A stretch of 64,000 nucleotides of DNA from Melioribacter sp. (GTDB lineage: Bacteria; Bacteroidota; Ignavibacteria; Ignavibacteriales; Melioribacteraceae), in assembly GCA_003155655.1 (NCBI GenBank), contig PMDS01000077.1, positions 24,877 to 88,876 of the forward strand, given 5' to 3'. The position numbers were made by a program, and so were the translations under genes. Positions within the stretch are counted from its first letter, which is position 1; every line of letters starts with the position of its first letter. A model generated the notes under the pieces. That model did not search any database, had not been told where the DNA came from, and worked only from the letters and a program-made list of their open reading frames with translations. Of this stretch, positions 28,784 through 35,975 are shown piece by piece.

Positions 28784-29824
28784 ATGACTCAAAGTAAAAC
28801 ATCTATTAGAAAAAAAGATCATATTAAACTTTGTCTAACTGATGAAGTAGAATATATATCCAAGACTAATGGTTTTGATAAATATGAATTTGAGCATTAT
28901 GCGGTAACTGAAATAGACTACAACAAAATAAATCTCAATTCAAAATTTTTCTCAAAGAAAATTAATTACCCATTTTTAATTTCCTGCATGACAGGAGGTA
29001 CAAAAGAGGCTAAGGGTATAAATGAAAAACTTGCAATCGTTGCAAAAGAATTAAACATTCCAATTGGTGTCGGCAGCCAGCGCCAGGCTCTTGAGAATAA
29101 TTCATTTCATTCATCATATAAAGTTGTAAGGCAAAATGCCGGTGATGTTCCTATTATCGGAAATATTGGAGCTGCACAGGTTGCAAAATCCAAAAATATC
29201 ATTAAGGATATACGGCAGTTGATTGCTATTGTAGAGGCTGATGCAATGGCAGTTCATGTTAATCCTTTGCAGGAATTATTACAATCAGAAGGGGAACCGG
29301 ATTTTAGCGGATTACTTAAGAATTTGGAATTGATTTGTTCAAAAATTCAAATACCTGTTATTGTTAAAGAAGTTGGTTCCGGAATAAGTATGCATGCTGC
29401 TAAAAAGCTTTTAGAAGCCGGAGTTAAGTGCATTGATGTTGCCGGGGCTGGCGGAACTAGCTGGGCTTCCGTTGAGTTAAAGAGGAACCGGCAGGAAAAT
29501 AGTTTTTTTAGCGAGTGGGGTTTACCCACTTCTTATTGTATAAGAACAGTAAACCAATTAAGAAAATATTTTTATTTTACTCTTGTTGCTTCAGGGGGTA
29601 TTAATAATGGTGTTGATATTGCTAAAGCTCTTGCTCTCGGCGCTGATTTATGCGGGTCGGCACGAATTATTTTGCAGGAAATAGTTAAAAACGATGTTGA
29701 AGGTGTAATAGAACTAATTAGATCCTGGTTTACAACTGTAAAAAATATTATGTATTTAACAGGGTGTAGTAACACTAAAAATTTTATTGGTATTGGATTA
29801 ATTAAAAAAGAGGAATTGTATTGA
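28784..29824 (+). CDS. fni: Type 2 isopentenyl-diphosphate delta-isomerase
   Basis: FMN- and NADPH-dependent isomerase that interconverts IPP and DMAPP, the building blocks of isoprenoids. 346 residues with [10 protein letters not shown] at the start, [51 protein letters not shown], and the FMN-phosphate site [20 protein letters not shown]. This flavin type is unrelated to the type 1 Idi. It overlaps the next gene, a polyprenyl synthase that uses its product, by four bases. Confidence 0.95.
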   Translation: MTQSKTSIRKKDHIKLCLTDEVEYISKTNGFDKYEFEHYAVTEIDYNKINLNSKFFSKKINYPFLISCMTGGTKEAKGINEKLAIVAKELNIPIGVGSQRQALENNSFHSSYKVVRQNAGDVPIIGNIGAAQVAKSKNIIKDIRQLIAIVEADAMAVHVNPLQELLQSEGEPDFSGLLKNLELICSKIQIPVIVKEVGSGISMHAAKKLLEAGVKCIDVAGAGGTSWASVELKRNRQENSFFSEWGLPTSYCIRTVNQLRKYFYFTLVASGGINNGVDIAKALALGADLCGSARIILQEIVKNDVEGVIELIRSWFTTVKNIMYLTGCSNTKNFIGIGLIKKEELY

Positions 29825-30813
29825 TAGTCTATTCAGATAAATGTGAAAAAATTTTCAAGAATGAAATTTCCGGGATTGATAAAAAACTTAATGAACTTTT
29901 TGCTGGGAAGGAACCATTATCACTTTACGAACCATGCTCTTATTTTTTAAAAGGCGGTGGAAAAAGGCTGCGTCCTATTCTTGTTATTGCATCTGCTCAA
30001 ACTGTTAATGGAAATTTGAAACACGTTTTTAATGCCGCAGTTGCAGTTGAATTACTTCATAATTTTACATTGGTTCATGACGACATTATGGATAATTCAT
30101 CAAAAAGAAGAGGTCGCGCAACTCTCCATACAAAATATGATTTAAGCACGGCAATTCTTACCGGTGATAGTTTGATTGCGCAGGCCTATCAGAATTTGTT
30201 AAAAGATTCGAAAATTAACGTAAATAAAATAGTTTTAACATTTACAAATACTATCATCGAGATTTGCGAAGGACAAAGTCTTGATAAGGAATTTGAAACT
30301 CGAAATAATGTTTCTATTGATGAATACAAAAAGATGATTTATAAAAAAACTGCAGCTTTATTGGAAATGTGTTGTTCTATTGGAGCGCAATTAAGCGGAG
30401 CATCACAAAAATATATTAAAGCTGTTTCAAATTACGGGAATTATCTTGGCATGGGATTTCAAATACAGGATGATCTTCTTGATATAATAGGAGAAGAAAA
30501 TGAGTTTGGTAAGAAAATAGGCAACGATTTAATTGAAGGGAAGAAAACATATCTATTTTTGCGCGCACTTGAAAAAGCAAAGAGAAAGGATAAACTTGAA
30601 CTTTTAAAAGTAATAAAAAACAATGGAATCAAGCCTAATGAGGTGGATAAATACAAAAATTTATATATTAAGCTTGGGGTTATTCAGGATGCCGAGCATG
30701 AAATAATGAAATACACTAAATTGGCATTGAAAAATTTATCTATTTTACCTAACAGAGACGGTAAAGATTTGATGATATGGCTGGCTAAAATTTTAATTAA
30801 CAGGAAAAAATGA
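29821..30813 (+). CDS. Polyprenyl diphosphate synthase (geranylgeranyl/octaprenyl type)
   Basis: Joins IPP units onto an allylic diphosphate to make longer isoprenoid chains. 330 residues from a TTG overlapping the fni stop. Key motifs: GGGKRLRPIL, the first Asp-rich motif LVHDDIMDNSSKRRG with DDxxD, RGRATLHTKYD, and the second Asp-rich motif GFQIQDDLLDIIG. Product chain length is set by residues before the first motif and cannot be read safely here; a quinone side chain is likely. It ends with a four-base overlap with ptsH. Confidence 0.92.
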   Translation: MIVYSDKCEKIFKNEISGIDKKLNELFAGKEPLSLYEPCSYFLKGGGKRLRPILVIASAQTVNGNLKHVFNAAVAVELLHNFTLVHDDIMDNSSKRRGRATLHTKYDLSTAILTGDSLIAQAYQNLLKDSKINVNKIVLTFTNTIIEICEGQSLDKEFETRNNVSIDEYKKMIYKKTAALLEMCCSIGAQLSGASQKYIKAVSNYGNYLGMGFQIQDDLLDIIGEENEFGKKIGNDLIEGKKTYLFLRALEKAKRKDKLELLKVIKNNGIKPNEVDKYKNLYIKLGVIQDAEHEIMKYTKLALKNLSILPNRDGKDLMIWLAKILINRKK

Positions 30814-31076
30814 TAGAACGTAAACTCACAATAATAAATAACGCAGGTCTTCATACAAGGCCGGCGGCAACTATTGTCAAATTAGCTTCAAAATATAAAT
30901 GTGATTTCTTTCTCAACAAGGATGGTTTCCATATTAATGGTAAAAGTATTATTGGTGTAATGACTTTAGCCGCAGAGAAAGGATCAGAAATTACTCTTAT
31001 CTTTGACGGCGAAGATGAAGAACCAGCCTCCCGGGAGATTATTGACTATTTTCAAAGAGGATTTGACGAGTTATAA
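30810..31076 (+). CDS. ptsH: HPr phosphocarrier protein
   Basis: Takes phosphate from enzyme I in the phosphoenolpyruvate:sugar phosphotransferase chain. 88 residues with phosphorylatable His15 in GLHTRPAATIV. Ser46, in NGKSIIGVMTLAA, is the site that HPr kinase modifies in bacteria that have it. The gene is packed between polyprenyl synthase (4-base overlap) and enzyme I (one-base gap). No sugar permease EIIB/EIIC is in the window, so a regulatory, mannose-type or nitrogen-type PTS is possible. Confidence 0.93.
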   Translation: MIERKLTIINNAGLHTRPAATIVKLASKYKCDFFLNKDGFHINGKSIIGVMTLAAEKGSEITLIFDGEDEEPASREIIDYFQRGFDEL

Positions 31077-31077
31077 T

Positions 31078-32832
31078 ATGAAAACAGAAAATGAAAATAT
31101 ACTTAAAGGTATTGGCGCAGCACCGGGCATTGCTGTCGCAAAGGCATTTCTTTACAAAAAAGAGAAAGAAGAAATAGCCGATGAATTGGTATCTGACGTT
31201 GAGGAAGCTCTTGCCAACCTTGATATAGCACTTGAAAAATCGAAAAAAGAACTGAGAAAAATTTTCTCCCTGGCAGTTGATAAACTTGGTGAAAAACGCG
31301 CTGCAATTTTTGAAGCGCAAATTATGATTCTTGATGACCCTATTCTTGTTACAGCTATTAAAGAAAGAATAAATAAGGAAAAGAGAATTCCCGAGTTCAT
31401 TGTTAATGATGAAATATCCAAGTATACGAATTTGATGAATCTTTCACACGAAGCCTTCATGAAAGAACGTTCTCATGATATTGAAGATATAAAAAATAGA
31501 ATAATTAGAAATCTTAAAAAGAAAAAGTGGAAATCAAGAATTACAAGTGATGTAGTAGTTGTTACTACAACAGTCTCACCATCCGACACGATTTTATTTT
31601 CAAGGGTGAATGTTAAGGGCTATGTGACAGATTTTGGCGGTTTAACATCGCATGCGGCAATAGTTGCACGGTCATTGAACATTCCTGCTGTAGTCGGCCT
31701 GCATGAAGCAACTAATAGAATAAAGGACGGGGATTTAATCATTATTGACGGCTTCCGGGGGGAAGTGATTATTAATCCGGATGAAGAACAACATAAAATC
31801 TATGATAAAAAAATTGAACGGCTTCATAAACAGGATGTTGAATTAGACCTGATGCATGGCTTACAGGCTGAAACGACTGACGGAAGGGAAATACAACTAT
31901 TAGCTAATCTTGAGCTTACTGATGAAATAGAAGTCATTCTTCAAAGTGGAGCTAAAGGAATTGGTCTTGTACGTACCGAACAATTATTCGAAGAGTATGA
32001 AGCATTCCCTGATGAAGAGGAACAGTACAATGTTTACAAAATTATTGCCGAAAGGATTTACCCGGAATCAGTTATAATTCGTTCTTTTGATATTGGCGGA
32101 GATAAAGTATTGCCCGTTGATTTAAAAGAACCAAATCCTTTTTTAGGGTGGCGTGGTATCAGGCTCATGCTTGATAATCCTAAAATGCTGAAAACTCAAA
32201 TACGCGCAATTCTTAGAGCAAGTTCTCACAAGAATGTTAAGTTTATGCTTCCAATGATTGCATCTATCTGCGAGGTTAGGTCGACAAAAGAAATAATTAA
32301 CGAATGTAAAGCGGAATTGAAAAAAGAAGGAAAACATTTTGATAATCACATGGATGTAGGTATAATGATCGAAGTGCCTTCTGCCGCTGTGCTTATAAAA
32401 GATTTTGCCGAAGAAGTTGATTTTGTTAGTATTGGTACAAATGATCTTATTCAATATCTGTTAGCTGTTGACAGGGGTAATGAGATTGTTTCAAGTATTT
32501 ACCAAGAGTTTCACCCTTCTGTTGTTAGAACCTTGAATAATATAATACAAGAAGGTAAAAAAGCTAAAATACTTGTAAGTATGTGCGGCGAAATGGCAGC
32601 AGATCCTGTTGCCGTTCCGCTGTTAGTTGGATTTGGGATTAAATCTTTGAGTGTTTCTTCCTCAGCAATTCCTTTAATAAAAAAAGTAATAAGAAGTCTC
32701 AGTTATAAAGAATTACAGCCGTTGGTTGATGAGTGTCTTGCATTAAAAACCGAAAAGGAAATAAACGAGCTTCTTCACAAATTTTACAATAGTAAATTAG
32801 TAAACAAGATTAAAAATCTATATGAGGCTTAA
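31078..32832 (+). CDS. ptsI: PTS enzyme I (phosphoenolpyruvate-protein phosphotransferase)
   Basis: Autophosphorylates with PEP and passes phosphate to HPr. 584 residues from the ATG one base after ptsH; a longer frame from 31003 lies inside ptsH and is rejected. The phosphohistidine domain holds GGLTSHAAIVARSLNIPAVV with His192. The PEP-binding barrel shows LVRTEQLFE, RSFDIGGDK, FLGWRGIRLML, GIMIEVPSAAVL and SIGTNDLIQYLLAVDR, then SMCGEMAADP with the catalytic Cys. There is no GAF domain, so it is the plain sugar-type EI rather than PtsP. The downstream isomerase starts at the next base. Confidence 0.95.
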   Translation: MKTENENILKGIGAAPGIAVAKAFLYKKEKEEIADELVSDVEEALANLDIALEKSKKELRKIFSLAVDKLGEKRAAIFEAQIMILDDPILVTAIKERINKEKRIPEFIVNDEISKYTNLMNLSHEAFMKERSHDIEDIKNRIIRNLKKKKWKSRITSDVVVVTTTVSPSDTILFSRVNVKGYVTDFGGLTSHAAIVARSLNIPAVVGLHEATNRIKDGDLIIIDGFRGEVIINPDEEQHKIYDKKIERLHKQDVELDLMHGLQAETTDGREIQLLANLELTDEIEVILQSGAKGIGLVRTEQLFEEYEAFPDEEEQYNVYKIIAERIYPESVIIRSFDIGGDKVLPVDLKEPNPFLGWRGIRLMLDNPKMLKTQIRAILRASSHKNVKFMLPMIASICEVRSTKEIINECKAELKKEGKHFDNHMDVGIMIEVPSAAVLIKDFAEEVDFVSIGTNDLIQYLLAVDRGNEIVSSIYQEFHPSVVRTLNNIIQEGKKAKILVSMCGEMAADPVAVPLLVGFGIKSLSVSSSAIPLIKKVIRSLSYKELQPLVDECLALKTEKEINELLHKFYNSKLVNKIKNLYEA

Positions 32833-33864
32833 ATGAACTTAAACGGACTCATCTTGAAACTGGATCCAGAGGATCAGTTCAATGTTCTAATAGATTCTTA
32901 CAAGCAAATTGAATACGCCTGGGAAAATAAATTTGATTGTTCATCAATTGACACTGCTAAAATTAAAAATATTATTGTAACCGGGTTGGGCGGTTCAGCA
33001 ATTGGAGGGGACCTGATTCAAAACTATTGTAGAAAAGAATTAAAACTACCGTACTCGGTAAATAGAAATTATGAACTTCCTGCTTATGCTAATAATGAAA
33101 CATTAGTTATTGCTTCTTCCTATTCAGGAAATACTGAAGAAACTATTTCTGCTTTGAACCAGGCTATAGAAAGAAAATGCCAGGTTGTATGTATTTCCAC
33201 AGGTGGAAAAGTTGAAGAAATTTCAAAAAGAAACAATGTTCCGTTTGCAAGGTTAAAAACCGGATTTCAACCCCGGTACGCCCTTTGGATTAATTTTTTT
33301 ACATTGCTAAAAACATTCCATTTATTGAAATTGGTCCCGGATCAAAATGAAAATGTTGCGCAGGCAATTATTTTACTAAAAAGAAAAGGAGAATTATACT
33401 CAAAACTTCCGGCAAACACCGCAAGCAATCTTGCTGAAGAATTATTGGGATTTATTCCTGTAATATATTCTGTTAGTGATTATACTTCTGCAGTAGGAAC
33501 CAGATTGAAAGGAGAGTTCAACGAGAATTCAAAACAGCATGCGTTTTATGGATATTTACCCGAGCTGAATCACAATGAAATTCTTGGCTGGGAAGGTTAT
33601 AAACCTGCTATGAATTTGAAGCTGATAAATATCCTTGATGAAGATTATCATCCCCAGGTTAAAAAAAGAATAGAACTTACTTCACAGCTAATTGAAAAAG
33701 CGGGTGTAGAAATTATAAATCTTAAAAGCTCAGAAGCTGACGTAAAATTAAGATTGATTGATTTGATTTATCTTGGAGACTGGATAACATATTATTACGC
33801 ATTAATGCGTGGACAAAGTCCGACATCCATTGACAGCATAAACTACTTAAAAGAACACCTTTAA
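32833..33864 (+). CDS. Bifunctional phosphoglucose/phosphomannose isomerase
   Basis: 343 residues with two SIS sugar-phosphate isomerase folds. Motifs: VTGLGGSAIGGDLIQNYC, ASSYSGNTEETISAL, a catalytic Glu in GEFNENSKQHAFYG, and ELNHNEILGWE. This small form of PGI/PMI is known from archaea and some bacteria and interconverts glucose-6-P or mannose-6-P with fructose-6-P. It follows ptsI with no gap and is the last gene of the isoprenoid-PTS operon. I find no clear terminator in the 150 bases after it. Confidence 0.9.
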   Translation: MNLNGLILKLDPEDQFNVLIDSYKQIEYAWENKFDCSSIDTAKIKNIIVTGLGGSAIGGDLIQNYCRKELKLPYSVNRNYELPAYANNETLVIASSYSGNTEETISALNQAIERKCQVVCISTGGKVEEISKRNNVPFARLKTGFQPRYALWINFFTLLKTFHLLKLVPDQNENVAQAIILLKRKGELYSKLPANTASNLAEELLGFIPVIYSVSDYTSAVGTRLKGEFNENSKQHAFYGYLPELNHNEILGWEGYKPAMNLKLINILDEDYHPQVKKRIELTSQLIEKAGVEIINLKSSEADVKLRLIDLIYLGDWITYYYALMRGQSPTSIDSINYLKEHL

Positions 33865-34016
33865 ATAAAGTTTGGCTATTTAATTTACAAGTTCCTTGCA
33901 GATTAATTAAAGCAAATCTCTTTGTTTTTATTCCTGGCAGGCAACAGTTTAGGTATACCGAAAGTTTATTATAAAATTAATCTTTCATATATTTTTTATG
34001 TTAAAAGAGAAACATA

Positions 34017-34319
34017 ATGAAAAACTATTCTTCATCTGATATATTGGAAATTCTTGAACAGAACAATGATTTATTAAGAAAATACAGTGTAAATAAAATT
34101 GGTTTGTTTGGATCATTTTCAAGGGATGAAGCGGATATCAGTAGCGATATTGATTTATTAGTAGATTTTGAACAAAAATCATTTGATAATTTTATTGATC
34201 TTTCCTTTGAACTTGAGAAAATATTTAATAGAAAGGTTGATCTTCTAACTGAAAAGGGGATTAGCCCATACATACTTCCATACTTACAAAATGAAATTCG
34301 CTGGTATGAAGCACGATAA
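34017..34319 (+). CDS. MNT-type nucleotidyltransferase (antitoxin-like partner of HEPN)
   Basis: 100 residues with the minimal nucleotidyltransferase pattern GLFGSFSRDEADISSDIDLL: the GSF...R and DxD catalytic motif. MntA proteins neutralise HEPN toxins by AMPylating them. The expected HEPN gene does begin, overlapping the end of this one at 34306, but breaks off after about 18 codons. So the antitoxin seems to have outlived its toxin. A GAGAAA ribosome-site-like stretch precedes the ATG. It may now be a decaying orphan. Confidence 0.85.
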   Translation: MKNYSSSDILEILEQNNDLLRKYSVNKIGLFGSFSRDEADISSDIDLLVDFEQKSFDNFIDLSFELEKIFNRKVDLLTEKGISPYILPYLQNEIRWYEAR

Positions 34320-34361
34320 AGTATATTTACAGCATATACTTGATGAACAATTAAAATTATC
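34306..34361 (+). pseudogene. Truncated HEPN (DUF86-type) toxin gene, 5' remnant
   Basis: An ATG overlapping the MNT gene opens with MKHDKVYLQHILDEQLKL, which looks like the first helix of DUF86 HEPN proteins. From about 34362 the frame runs into a copy of the polA 3' end read on the opposite strand, and it stops at 34413 after 35 codons in total. The catalytic RxxxxxH region, normally near residue 100, is absent. This is a broken toxin cut at the junction with the duplicated polA segment. Confidence 0.7.
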
Positions 34362-34394
34362 TAATGTGCATTCAGCCAATTATTGCCAACTCCG
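34362..34394 (-). repeat. Displaced copy of the polA 3' end (left direct repeat)
   Basis: 33 bases match polA's terminal bases at 35977-36009 at 31 of 33 positions, in the same orientation. Read on the minus strand it still encodes GVGNNWLNAH and a stop; real polA ends GVGNNWLDAH. One mismatch is silent and the other changes Asp to Asn. Similarity ends sharply at the right. With the right copy it flanks the Phd/PIN and VapB/PIN genes, the layout left by integration at a gene 3' end. Confidence 0.85.
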
Positions 34395-34413
34395 TTTTAT
34401 GCCCAGTCATTAA

Positions 34414-34456
34414 TTGCTATTCATCCCGCTGTAGTTTATATTATGAAGTATAAACT
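34414..34456 (+). promoter_or_regulatory. Promoter and operator-like inverted repeat of the Phd/PIN operon
   Basis: TTGCTA (34414-34419), a 17-base spacer and TATATT (34437-34442) form a sigma-70-like promoter. The perfect inverted repeat AGTTTATA/TATAAACT (34433-34440 and 34449-34456) overlaps the -10 box. This is the expected place for autorepression by a Phd-type antitoxin complex. Confidence 0.55.
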
Positions 34457-34473
34457 CATAAGAAGGTAAAATA

Positions 34474-34713
34474 ATGCATTCTACAGCTAAAGAACTTAGA
34501 TTTAATACAAAAGAACTTCTTGAATCAGTAGCCCGCGGTGAAGAAGTGATAATAACATTCCGGGGAAAACAATGTGCAAAATTAGTCCCTATGAAGCAAT
34601 CTAAAAATAACGCTGAAAAGAACGATGAACTATTCGGTATATGGAAAAACCGGACTGATTTGAAAAATGTTGATTTATACGTTCGTGAACTAAGAAAAGG
34701 GAGGTTCTTATGA
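34474..34713 (+). CDS. Phd/YefM-type antitoxin
   Basis: 79 residues. The N-terminal MHSTAKELRFNTKELLESV and GEEVIITFRGKQCAKLVPM match the Phd/YefM DNA-binding fold that dimerises and represses its own promoter. The C-terminal tail (FGIWKNRTDLKNVDLYVREL) should wrap and block the toxin. The stop overlaps the PIN gene start by four bases, the standard antitoxin-first order. An inverted repeat over the promoter just upstream fits autoregulation. Confidence 0.87.
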   Translation: MHSTAKELRFNTKELLESVARGEEVIITFRGKQCAKLVPMKQSKNNAEKNDELFGIWKNRTDLKNVDLYVRELRKGRFL

Positions 34714-35090
34714 TAATGATAGATACAGATGTTTTAATATGGTACATGAGGGGCAATTCTAAAGTTAAAGAAGTGATTGAAAAGTACAACAATTTTTTTA
34801 TATCGGTAGTTACGTATATGGAATTAGTTCAAGGAATGCGGGATAAGTATGAGCTAATATTATTAAGAGGTGCATTAAGAAAATGGAATGTAAAAATACT
34901 TTTTATAAATGAGGATATTTCGGCTAAAGCAATGTTTTTAGTAGAGCATCATTATCTTAGCGCTTCATTAGTATTGGCAGATGCCCTAATAGCTGCAACA
35001 GCTATTACAAACGGTCTGAAGTTACTTACGGGAAACATTAAGCATTATAAAATAATTAAGAATATTGAACTTGATGGATTCAAACCATAA
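34710..35090 (+). CDS. PIN-domain toxin (VapC-type ribonuclease)
   Basis: 126 residues. The acidic PIN residues are present: Asp in MIDTDVLIWYMRG, Glu in TYMELVQGMRDKYEL, and Asp in LVLADALIAATAI, with a fourth acidic position (usually in the GNxKHF region) replaced by LTGNIKHYKII. VapC enzymes cut tRNA or rRNA to halt growth. The ATG at 34710 has AGGGAGG five bases upstream; 34716 is a second in-frame ATG. It is coupled to the Phd antitoxin by a four-base overlap. Confidence 0.88.
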   Translation: MIMIDTDVLIWYMRGNSKVKEVIEKYNNFFISVVTYMELVQGMRDKYELILLRGALRKWNVKILFINEDISAKAMFLVEHHYLSASLVLADALIAATAITNGLKLLTGNIKHYKIIKNIELDGFKP

Positions 35091-35205
35091 TACAAGAAAA
35101 ACCGTGTATAATCAGCAGTTCAATAAAAGGGTATTTGATCCTGCATCAGCTAAAAAAATAGAGAATGCATTTTGGACTAACCACACTAAAAAACAGCGAG
35201 ACTGA
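35074..35205 (+). CDS. Possible small protein or gene remnant (43 residues)
   Basis: An open frame from an ATG within the end of the PIN gene to a TGA at 35205. It encodes a basic, polar peptide (central part NQQFNKRVFDPASAKKIENA). It has no clear ribosome site and no family I can name. The sequence looks protein-like, without the stop-dense character of the following bases, so it may be a remnant of a gene lost from this island. Chance is possible. Confidence 0.25.
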   Translation: MDSNHNTRKTVYNQQFNKRVFDPASAKKIENAFWTNHTKKQRD

Positions 35206-35248
35206 TGGATTAAAAGCTATACTGTTATTTGCAATTCAAATATATTAG

Positions 35249-35297
35249 TTGATTAATTGTATAGGAATGTGTATAATAACACTATACAATACACATT
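35249..35297 (+). promoter_or_regulatory. Promoter with two interleaved operator-like inverted repeats before vapBC
   Basis: TTGATT (35249-35254), 17 bases, then a perfect TATAAT (35272-35277). Two nine-base perfect inverted repeats interleave over it: ATTGTATAG/CTATACAAT (35256-35264 and 35282-35290) and AATGTGTAT/ATACACATT (35266-35274 and 35289-35297). This is a strong candidate site for VapBC autorepression. The AAAGGAA ribosome site and ATG follow. Confidence 0.75.
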
Positions 35298-35311
35298 AGA
35301 AAGGAAATCAA

Positions 35312-35506
35312 ATGAGAACAAACATTGTAATTGACGATAAATTAATGAATGCTGCTCTTAAAACCTCCGGTCTTTTAACAAAAAAAGATGTCGTGGAGGA
35401 GGCATTAAAGCTCCTTGTACAAGTTAAAAAGCAGAGCAGACTTAAGAAATTACGCGGAAAATTGAAGTGGGAAGGAAATCTTGATGAGATGAGAACAACA
35501 AAATGA
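35312..35506 (+). CDS. vapB: VapB-type antitoxin
   Basis: 64 residues beginning MRTNIVIDDKLMNAALKTSG, with GLLTKKDVVEEALKLLVQ: the ribbon-helix-helix of VapB antitoxins of the DUF2191 kind that pair with PIN toxins. The short C-terminal tail (RKLKWEGNLDEM region) is the toxin-binding part. Its stop overlaps the PIN gene start by four bases. The promoter upstream carries interleaved inverted repeats, so the complex probably represses itself. Confidence 0.88.
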   Translation: MRTNIVIDDKLMNAALKTSGLLTKKDVVEEALKLLVQVKKQSRLKKLRGKLKWEGNLDEMRTTK

Positions 35507-35895
35507 TTCTAGTAGACTCTTCAGTATTCATTGACTACTTCAATGGAAAAAATAATTGGCATACTGATGAATTAAATTCTTTATTAGGTAACGAATTAGT
35601 AATAATTGGAGATTATATATTAGCAGAGGTTTTGCAAGGTTTTAGAAATGATAAGGATTTTAAGTTTGCTAAAGAAATAATGCAATCTTTTCCCTGTTTT
35701 AATATTTGTAATCAAGAATTAGCAATAAAAAGTGCCGGGAATTTCAGATATCTCAGAACAAAAGGAATAACTATTAGAAAGACAGTTGATTTAATAATAG
35801 GAACATTCTGTATCGAAAATGAAATAGAATTATTACACAATGATAAAGATTTTGAATTAATGGGACAGCACTTAAATCTGAAAATTAGAAAATAA
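35503..35895 (+). CDS. vapC: VapC-type PIN-domain toxin
   Basis: 130 residues with PIN acidic residues: Asp in MILVDSSVFIDYFNG (also Asp in FIDYF), Glu in YILAEVLQGFRNDKDF, Asp in KTVDLIIGTFCIEN, and Asp in LLHNDKDFELM. This is a complete four-acid nuclease site, so the toxin is probably active. It lies in a four-base overlap with vapB. The gene ends 80 bases before the polA stop codon, convergent to it, inside the segment bounded by the polA direct repeats. Confidence 0.92.
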   Translation: MILVDSSVFIDYFNGKNNWHTDELNSLLGNELVIIGDYILAEVLQGFRNDKDFKFAKEIMQSFPCFNICNQELAIKSAGNFRYLRTKGITIRKTVDLIIGTFCIENEIELLHNDKDFELMGQHLNLKIRK

Positions 35896-35975
35896 TTTTA
35901 AACACAATCCATACATCATATTATATTTAACGCACTCAATAACTTTATCATACCATTTGATTTTCCCAATTTTAA

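Noticed and set aside
31003-31077. Longer start for enzyme I overlapping ptsH
   Set aside because: The extra residues are ptsH read in another frame; the ATG at 31078 matches the family start and directly follows the ptsH stop.
31039-31460. Several minus-strand frames opposite ptsI
   Set aside because: Shadows of the real gene: overlapping frames rich in Phe, Ser and Lys with no starts or motifs.
34362-34394. Chance similarity to polA
   Set aside because: 31 of 33 matches in the correct reading sense, preserved stop and position next to polA make chance very unlikely.
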